From Paludibaculum sp. (GTDB lineage Bacteria; Acidobacteriota; Terriglobia; Bryobacterales; Bryobacteraceae), in contig JARKQJ010000218.1 in NCBI GenBank assembly GCA_029973955.1, forward strand, positions 62,001 through 126,000: a DNA stretch of 64,000 bases, read 5' to 3'. Positions 58,618 through 64,000 of this stretch are shown one piece after another; position 1 is the first letter of the stretch, and every line of letters starts with the position of its first letter. The position numbers and the translations under genes were made by a program. A model generated the notes under the pieces. It was given only the letters and a program-made list of their open reading frames with translations. It did not search any database and was not told the DNA's origin.

Positions 58618-61017
58618 ATGCATTCCTTTTTGCTTTGCGGCTGTGCCGCCCTCACTCTATTTGCATTCGCGCTCAGTGCGCAGACAACCGCGGCAATTTC
58701 CGGAACTGTGCACGATCCCACGGGCGCGGCGATTCCCGGCGCGAGTGTCATCGTCGAGAATGCTGTGACGAAGTTCAAAGCCCAGGTGGAAAGCGACCAT
58801 TCGGGTGTCTTTGCCGTGCGCAATATCCCTTTCCACACCTACAGCATTGTCGTCCGGCGCGAGGGCTTTCAGAGCTTCCAGGAGACTATCTCCCTGCGCA
58901 GCAGCGTGCCGCAGACGCTTGAGGTCAAATTGAGCCTGGCCGCGGCGGCTGATAGCGTCACCGTTACCGCTTCCAATGAACTGCTGGTCGATCCGGAAGA
59001 GACCGGGACTCACATTCAGATGAATCAAAGCGATATCGAACGGCTGGCGCTCCAGACCGGCAACAAGGGCATCGAAAGCGTCATCGTCAGCTTCCCGGGA
59101 TTCGCACAGAACGCCAATGGGGCCATCCATCCGCGCGGCGCCCACAACCAGATGACCTACGTGATCGACGGCATGCCCATCTCCGATCAACTCACCGGCG
59201 CTTTTGCCAACGCGGTGGATCCCAACATCGTCCAGACCGTCGAACTCTTCACAGGCAATGTCCCGGTCGAGTACGGCGCCAAGGTGAGCGGCGTGGCGAA
59301 CATCACCACCAAATCCGGCATGGGCTCAGGACGCCGGTTCAGCGGCAGCGTACTCTTCAACGCCGCGCGTTTCGACCTGCTCAGCCAGGTGACGCAGGTG
59401 GCCGGCGAAAGCGGCCGCTTCGGCTACTCCGCCATCGTCAACACCTCCAAGTCCAATCGCCACCTCGACGCCGTCTCGCTCGACAACCTCCACAACGGCG
59501 GCAACAACGAGCGCGGCTTCCTTCGCCTCGACTGGCAGGCCGGCGCTCGCGACATCCTCCGTGTCAACGCCATGGCCGGCCGTTCCTCCTGCCAGTTGGC
59601 GAACCTCCGCTCTCAGCACGCCGCCGGCATGGACCAGCGTCAACTCCTGCGCGACGCCTCCGGCGCCATCTCCTGGGTCCACACCATCGATGCCCGCACC
59701 ACCCTCGAATCCACCACCTCCTATCGCAGCACCATCGCCCAACTCTCTCCCAGCGCCGGCGACACCCCCGTCACCGCTTCCCAGGCGCGCCATCTCTCCA
59801 CCTTCACCACCGGCGCTCGGTGGAACGCCGTTCGCGGCGTCCACAACATTCGCGCCGGGTTCGATGTCCAGCGCTTCCCGGTGAGCGAGCACTTCACCTT
59901 CGGCATCACGGATCGCGGCTTCAATCAACCCGGCGCCGAGGGCTTCAACCCCAACCTTCTGCCGCACGATCTCACGCGCGGTGGCCGCCTCTTCGACTTC
60001 CGCGACCGGCAGACCGGTGGCCTCTACTCGGGCTTCCTCCAGGACGCTCTCTCCCTCGGCCGCTGGCAGTTCTCGCTCGGTGTTCGCTACGACAGCTACC
60101 GCTTCCTGGTGAACGGCAATCAACTCCAGCCCCGCGTCGGTTTTGCCTATCACCTCAAGGAGACCGGCACCGTGCTGCGCGGCTCCTATTCGCGCACTTA
60201 CCAGACGCCGCCCAACGAGAACCTCCTGCTCTCCTCCTCGCAGCAGGCCGCCGCCATCGCGCCTCCTGCCATTCAGGAGAACCTCGGTTCCGCCGTGGTA
60301 CTCCTCCGCCCGGAGCGCCAGAATTTCCTCGAAGCTGGACTCCAGCAGGCGGTAGGCAGGCGTGCCAGCATCAACGCGAGTTACTACCACAAGAACGCTA
60401 CGGACCAGCAGGACAACAATAACTTCCTCAATACCGGCATCATCTTCCCCGTCACTCTTTCCAGGATTCGCGTCAACGGCTTGGAAGGCCGTCTCGTCAT
60501 CCCGCCCATCCGGGGCTTCTCCGGTTCGGTCTCCGTCACTCACGCCCGTGCCATCTCCACGCCGCCGTTCAGCGGTGGACTCTACATCGGCAACGAAGCG
60601 ATCGCGCTGCTCACCGCCGGCCCCTTCGTCATCGATCACGATCAGCCGCTCGCCGTCCACGGCGTGCTCACCTACTCCCATCCCACCGGCTTCTACGCCA
60701 CGCTCAGCAACCGTTACGATTCCGGTCTCGTGGCCAACCCCTCCGATCCGGCGCAGGTCGCGGCCGACCCCGACTTTTCCGATCTCCTGCCCTACGTCAA
60801 GCTCAACGCCACGCCGGCCCGCGTCCAACCGCGCAACATCGTCGATCTGGCGCTCGGCTGGGAGCGAATCAAAGACGGCCGCAAGCGCTGGGACGCCGGC
60901 GTCCAGTTCACCAACCTCACGGCACGCACGGCGCTCTTCAACTTCCAGTCCGTTTTCGTGGGCACCCGGCTCGTCCAGCCCTTCTCCGCCGGCGCGCGCC
61001 TGCGCTGGTTCTTCTAA
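58618..61017 (+). CDS. TonB-dependent receptor-like protein with carboxypeptidase-regulatory-like domain
   Basis: The 799-aa outer-membrane protein has a signal peptide (LTLFAFALSAQ), an N-terminal Cna-B/carboxypeptidase-regulatory-like domain at about 24-110 (AAISGTVHDPTGAAIPGASV), a plug domain at about 120-230 (MTYVIDGMPISDQLTGAF), and a long beta-barrel ending in the aromatic RLRWFF. This Oar-like layout is common in acidobacteria. It probably takes up or binds a large substrate with TonB energy; I see no clear TonB box. It is somewhat shorter than many Oar-like relatives. Its stop shares bases with the convergent HGSNAT-like gene (CTAA at 61014-61017). Codons are strongly C-ending. Confidence 0.9.
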   Translation: MHSFLLCGCAALTLFAFALSAQTTAAISGTVHDPTGAAIPGASVIVENAVTKFKAQVESDHSGVFAVRNIPFHTYSIVVRREGFQSFQETISLRSSVPQTLEVKLSLAAAADSVTVTASNELLVDPEETGTHIQMNQSDIERLALQTGNKGIESVIVSFPGFAQNANGAIHPRGAHNQMTYVIDGMPISDQLTGAFANAVDPNIVQTVELFTGNVPVEYGAKVSGVANITTKSGMGSGRRFSGSVLFNAARFDLLSQVTQVAGESGRFGYSAIVNTSKSNRHLDAVSLDNLHNGGNNERGFLRLDWQAGARDILRVNAMAGRSSCQLANLRSQHAAGMDQRQLLRDASGAISWVHTIDARTTLESTTSYRSTIAQLSPSAGDTPVTASQARHLSTFTTGARWNAVRGVHNIRAGFDVQRFPVSEHFTFGITDRGFNQPGAEGFNPNLLPHDLTRGGRLFDFRDRQTGGLYSGFLQDALSLGRWQFSLGVRYDSYRFLVNGNQLQPRVGFAYHLKETGTVLRGSYSRTYQTPPNENLLLSSSQQAAAIAPPAIQENLGSAVVLLRPERQNFLEAGLQQAVGRRASINASYYHKNATDQQDNNNFLNTGIIFPVTLSRIRVNGLEGRLVIPPIRGFSGSVSVTHARAISTPPFSGGLYIGNEAIALLTAGPFVIDHDQPLAVHGVLTYSHPTGFYATLSNRYDSGLVANPSDPAQVAADPDFSDLLPYVKLNATPARVQPRNIVDLALGWERIKDGRKRWDAGVQFTNLTARTALFNFQSVFVGTRLVQPFSAGARLRWFF

Positions 61018-62102
61018 AACTTCAGGAACCAGCGCCGCTTCCACAGCGCCCAGGCGATCACCCAAAGCACGGCCACGTTGGTGAGCGCATACAGCAGGCT
61101 GGCATTGATCGGCGAAGCCACCGCCAGGCAGATGTTGTCGTAGTACCACTTGTGGAAGCCCGTGCGCGAGGCGATCTTCGCCACCGTGCCGGAAAGCACA
61201 AACATCAGAATCGAGTTCGTGCCGAAGATCTCGAAGAAGCGGAACCAACGCCCCTGCCCGCGCACATCGGCGATCCAATACCAGACGCCGAACACCACCA
61301 TGGCCAGCCCCGCCATATGCACGGCGAACGACGTGGTCCACAGGTTCTTGTTGATCGGCATCCAGATGGCGAGCGCCTGCGCCAGCACCAGCAGTGCCGC
61401 ACCGCCCGCGAACAGGTACTTCAGCCTCTCCGCATGGCCCGTGTAGCGCCTCAGCAGGTGGCCCACCAGAATGCCGAATAGCACCGTGGAGACCGCCGGC
61501 AGAGTGGAGATGATTCCTTCGGGGTCCCACACTTTCGTCGCCCGCCACATATGGCCGGTGAGGAACAGGCTGTCCACGTAGCGCGCGAAGTTGCACTCCA
61601 TGGTGAGCGATCCCGCCCCGCAGCCGGGCGTCGGATACAGCGTCATCAGGCCCCAATACAGCGCGTTCACGCCGATGAGCGCGATGATCTGGCCGCGGAT
61701 GCGCGTGAACAGAAACAGGGCGCCCGCGATCAGGTAACAGATGGCGATCCTCTGCAGCACGCCTGGAATGCGGATGGTCGCCCAGTTGATGTTCGGCAGC
61801 GGGCTCAGCAGAAAGCCCAGCAGGAAGATGATCACTGCCCGCTGGATGGTGTGCCGCAGCAACTGCGACTTGTCCGCGCCCTGCTCCACGCGCCGCGCTG
61901 TGGAGAGCGTCATCGCCACGCCCACCATCCACAGGAAGAACGGAAACACGGTATCGGTGAACGTCCAGCCGTGCCACACGGCGTGCTCCAGCGGCTCGTA
62001 GGTGGGCGACGAACCGGGGTTGTTCACCAGCACCATCGAGGCGATGGTCGCCCCGCGGAAGATATCCAGCGATTGCAGGCGGCCCGAGGGCGAGTTGCTC
62101 AT
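61014..62102 (-). CDS. HGSNAT-like transmembrane acyltransferase (DUF5009/DUF1624 type)
   Basis: The 362-aa membrane protein has about ten helices and resembles heparan-alpha-glucosaminide N-acetyltransferase relatives. Seen: RLQSLDIFRGATIASMVLVN at the N-terminus (the SLDxFRG signature), HAVWHGWTFTDTVFPFFLWM with the conserved His, GVLQRIAICYLIAGALF, and the C-terminal FRFFEIFGTNSILMFVLSG. These enzymes acetylate amino sugars across a membrane; bacterial members probably act on cell-wall or imported glucosamine units, but that is inference. The start lies 26 bp from the divergent M1 peptidase start. Confidence 0.88.
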   Translation of the reverse strand: MSNSPSGRLQSLDIFRGATIASMVLVNNPGSSPTYEPLEHAVWHGWTFTDTVFPFFLWMVGVAMTLSTARRVEQGADKSQLLRHTIQRAVIIFLLGFLLSPLPNINWATIRIPGVLQRIAICYLIAGALFLFTRIRGQIIALIGVNALYWGLMTLYPTPGCGAGSLTMECNFARYVDSLFLTGHMWRATKVWDPEGIISTLPAVSTVLFGILVGHLLRRYTGHAERLKYLFAGGAALLVLAQALAIWMPINKNLWTTSFAVHMAGLAMVVFGVWYWIADVRGQGRWFRFFEIFGTNSILMFVLSGTVAKIASRTGFHKWYYDNICLAVASPINASLLYALTNVAVLWVIAWALWKRRWFLKF

Positions 62103-62115
62103 ATTCCAGTGACGC

Positions 62116-62121
62116 TACCAT
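62116..62121 (+). promoter_or_regulatory. -10-like TACCAT before the M1 peptidase gene
   Basis: TACCAT ends 7 nt before GTG 62129. The whole divergent spacer to the HGSNAT-like gene is 26 bp, so any upstream promoter elements must lie inside that neighbouring gene. There is no SD. Confidence 0.35.
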
Positions 62122-62128
62122 AACGAAT

Positions 62129-63787
62129 GTGCCGGCGCATGACGTCCATTCCTACTCAAATCCCGCGGAGTCGCGGGTCCGCCACGTTGAACTCGATCTG
62201 GCGGTATCCTTCTCCGATAAGAAATTGAGGGGCGCCGTTACCCTCTCTCTCGAACCGGCGGGCAAGACCCTAGTGCTCGACACGCGCGACCTCACCATTC
62301 AGCGCGTGAACGGCTCCTCCTCCGGCTTCCGCCTCGGCGAGCGTGACAAAAACCTCGGCGCGCCGCTCACCATCGATCTCCCCGCCGGCGCCCGCAGCGT
62401 CCTGGTCGAGTACGAAACCGCACCCACCGCCTCCGGTCTCCAATGGCTCGATCCGGCCCAGACCGCCGGCAAGCAGCACCCCTTCCTCTTCTCGCAATCC
62501 CAGGCCATTCACGCCCGCTCCTGGATCCCGCTGCAGGACTCGCCCGGCGTCCGCGTCACCTACTCCGCCCGCATCCACGCACCCCTCCCGCTCAAAGCCC
62601 TCATGTCCGCCCGCCGCGTGCGTGACGGCCACTTCCATCTGGCCCAGCCCATTCCGCCCTACCTCATCGCCCTAGCCGTTGGCGATCTCGAGTTCCAGGC
62701 CGTCAGCCAGCGCTGCGGCATCTGGGCCGAGCCTTCCATGCTCAAGTCCGCCGCCCACGAGTTTGAAGACGTCGAGAAGATGGTGCAGGCCGCCGAGGGC
62801 CTCTATGGCCCCTATCGCTGGGGCCGTTATGACCTGCTGGTGCTGCCGCCCTCCTTCCCCTTCGGCGGCATGGAGAACCCCTGCCTCACCTTCGCCACGC
62901 CCACCGTCATCGCTGGCGACAAGAGCCTGGTCTCGCTCGTCGCCCATGAATTGGCTCACTCGTGGTCCGGTAATCTCGTCACCAATGCAACCTGGAGCGA
63001 CTTCTGGCTCAACGAGGGCTTCACCACCTACATCGAGCGGCGGATTCAGGAGGCCCTCTACGGCCGCAAGCGCAGTGAGATGGAGTTCGCCATCGAGACC
63101 GGCGAACTCACTCTCGAAATGAAAGGTCTCCCCGCCGAAGACCAGAAACTCGCCGTGAACCTCGACGGCCGCGACCCCGACGACGGCATGACCCAGGTCC
63201 CCTACGTCAAGGGCGCCCTCATGTTGCGCCTGCTCGAAGAGAAATACGGCCGCGCCAAATTCGATACCTGGGTGAAGTCCTACTTCGACCACTTCGCCTT
63301 TCAATCCATCACCACGGAACAGTTCCTCACCTACCTCCACGCCACGTTCCCCGGCGAGCAGTTGGGCGCCTGGATCTCGCAGCCTGGCCTGCCGCCGGAC
63401 GCGCCCAAGGTCACCTACGACTTCGAGTCCACGCCGAAGAAAAGTTGGGCAACGCAGGAGTGGCTCCACTGGCTGCGCCAGATGCCCGTGGACCTCAGCG
63501 CGGCAAAGATGGCAGCCCTGGATGCGGAATGGGGCTTCACCCAGTCCGGTAACAGCGAGATCTCCGCGCAGTGGCTGCTCATGGCCATCCGGGCTCGCTA
63601 CGAGCCGGCCTTCGGCAAGCTGGAGCAGTTCCTCATCGGCGTCGGCCGCCGCAAGTTCGTGAAGCCGCTTTATGAGGAGTTGGCCAGGACGCCCGGCGGC
63701 AAAACCCGTGCCCAGGCCATCTACCGCAAGGCCCGCCCCGGATATCACCCCATCACCCAGGCCACAGTGGACACGATCCTGAAATAA
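62129..63787 (+). CDS. M1-family metallopeptidase (leukotriene-A4-hydrolase-like aminopeptidase)
   Basis: The 552-aa zinc aminopeptidase removes N-terminal residues from peptides. Seen: an N-terminal beta domain (HDVHSYSNPAESRVRHVEL), the substrate-anchoring PFGGMENPCLTF, the zinc motif VAHELAHSWSGNLVTN with the third ligand in WLNEGFTTYIERR (HExxH-x18-E), and a C-terminal helical domain (QWLLMAIRARYEPAFGKLE). The ensemble is that of the LTA4H/cold-active aminopeptidase branch. GTG 62129 is the start: the nearby ATGs at 62127 and 62139 are out of frame. No signal peptide is evident, so it is likely cytoplasmic. Confidence 0.94.
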   Translation: MPAHDVHSYSNPAESRVRHVELDLAVSFSDKKLRGAVTLSLEPAGKTLVLDTRDLTIQRVNGSSSGFRLGERDKNLGAPLTIDLPAGARSVLVEYETAPTASGLQWLDPAQTAGKQHPFLFSQSQAIHARSWIPLQDSPGVRVTYSARIHAPLPLKALMSARRVRDGHFHLAQPIPPYLIALAVGDLEFQAVSQRCGIWAEPSMLKSAAHEFEDVEKMVQAAEGLYGPYRWGRYDLLVLPPSFPFGGMENPCLTFATPTVIAGDKSLVSLVAHELAHSWSGNLVTNATWSDFWLNEGFTTYIERRIQEALYGRKRSEMEFAIETGELTLEMKGLPAEDQKLAVNLDGRDPDDGMTQVPYVKGALMLRLLEEKYGRAKFDTWVKSYFDHFAFQSITTEQFLTYLHATFPGEQLGAWISQPGLPPDAPKVTYDFESTPKKSWATQEWLHWLRQMPVDLSAAKMAALDAEWGFTQSGNSEISAQWLLMAIRARYEPAFGKLEQFLIGVGRRKFVKPLYEELARTPGGKTRAQAIYRKARPGYHPITQATVDTILK

Positions 63788-63833
63788 AGTTGTACGCCTC
63801 AGAACGGGTTTTTGGCGTCTATCATGAAGAAGC

Positions 63834-64000
63834 ATGGGGAGAGACCCTAGCAGGGATGCGTTGGGTGGCGGCCGCCGGCCGCCATGGGTCGGCCCCGTCG
63901 TGGCCTATTCCCTCTCTATGCTCTGTCTGCTGTGGGTCTACCACGACTTCGACTGGCGGACCGAGTTGCCCAAGCTCGCTCGCATCCACTGGGGCTGGAT
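63834..64000 (+). CDS. N-terminus of a membrane protein, probably lysylphosphatidylglycerol-synthase-TM/flippase-like (3' truncated by window)
   Basis: ATG 63834 opens a frame that runs to the window end. It has a polar, Gly/Arg-rich start (MGRDPSRDALGGGRRPP) followed by a hydrophobic helix (VAYSLSMLCLLWVY) and the segment HDFDWRTELPKLARIHWGW. That HD-W...-W-W pattern after the first helix is typical of the LPG-synthase transmembrane / AglD-like family. With only 55 residues visible the call is tentative. TATCAT (63820-63825) lies 8 nt upstream and could be its -10. Confidence 0.5.
   Translation, partial: MGRDPSRDALGGGRRPPWVGPVVAYSLSMLCLLWVYHDFDWRTELPKLARIHWGW

Noticed and set aside
59326-62121. 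931-aa minus-strand open frame
   Set aside because: It runs antisense through the TonB-dependent receptor gene and in the wrong frame through the HGSNAT-like gene, with skewed Val/Gly/Ala/Glu composition. It is a shadow of high-GC codon usage.
1-64000. tRNA/rRNA genes, CRISPR arrays, insertion sequences, prophage
   Set aside because: I looked for T-loop-like GGTTCGA segments in a cloverleaf context, regularly spaced repeats, and transposase or integrase motifs, and found none. A tRNAscan or IS search would be decisive.

Overview
The window looks like chromosomal DNA from a high-GC, Gram-negative soil bacterium, most likely an Acidobacteriota member of the Solibacter/Bryobacter type. This is inferred from gene content, not from a database search. 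Supporting signs are an outer-membrane receptor with an N-terminal carboxypeptidase-regulatory-like domain, secreted DUF1080, Gfo/Idh/MocA and sulfatase proteins with RR signal peptides, a large FG-GAP/BACON-like secreted mosaic protein, and a MurE carrying the DNPR motif that indicates meso-diaminopimelate peptidoglycan. I see no tRNA, rRNA, CRISPR array, insertion sequence or prophage gene. Coding density is very high, and most lines of the ORF track are GC-driven shadows.

Layout. 1-9.6 kb: the tail of an ankyrin-repeat gene, pheS-pheT, a secreted protein of mutarotase-like appearance, a divergent outer-membrane beta-barrel, a tightly coupled trio (ECF sigma factor, one-pass membrane protein, secretin-domain fragment), then a zinc dehydrogenase and a rhamnulokinase. 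9.6-27.3 kb, minus strand: a nearly complete dcw cluster in the order mraZ-rsmH-ftsL-ftsI-murE-murF-mraY-murD-ftsW-murG-murC-ftsQ-ftsA-ftsZ, ending unusually with murA overlapped onto ftsZ. 27.3-31.9 kb, plus strand: rplM-rpsI, then rpsB-tsf-pyrH-frr, diverging from mraZ over a 378-bp promoter region. 31.9-37.3 kb: gamma-glutamyltransferase, malQ, a DUF1080 protein and a Gfo/Idh/MocA oxidoreductase. 37.3-48.8 kb: the FG-GAP mosaic protein, a surface-polysaccharide-type methyltransferase, an enolase-superfamily sugar-acid dehydratase, a glycosyltransferase-methyltransferase fusion coupled to an amidase, and an ATP-grasp ligase. 48.8-52.8 kb: a glycine-rich secreted protein, then hrcA-grpE-dnaJ with a SnoaL-like gene coupled to dnaJ. 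52.9-64 kb: sulfatase, small membrane protein, processive family 2 glycosyltransferase, DASS-type carboxylate transporter, TonB-dependent receptor, HGSNAT-like acyltransferase, M1 aminopeptidase and the start of a flippase-like membrane protein.

How the parts work together. The central 22 kb supplies peptidoglycan precursors and the division machinery (MraZ control, Mur ligases, MraY/MurG, FtsI/FtsW, FtsQLAZ, MurA) and, divergently, ribosomal proteins and translation factors. The flanks are mostly envelope and carbohydrate functions typical of a polymer-degrading soil oligotroph. The strongest candidate for a little-described system is the ECF sigma / membrane protein / truncated secretin trio at 5.3-7.1 kb. 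Smaller points of interest are a terminator-like hairpin with a T-run inside the 3' end of murF, repeated TAATG stop-start couplings, and a recurring -10-like hexamer 5-9 nt before start codons that lack a Shine-Dalgarno sequence, which suggests leaderless mRNAs. Most of the window is ordinary housekeeping sequence.
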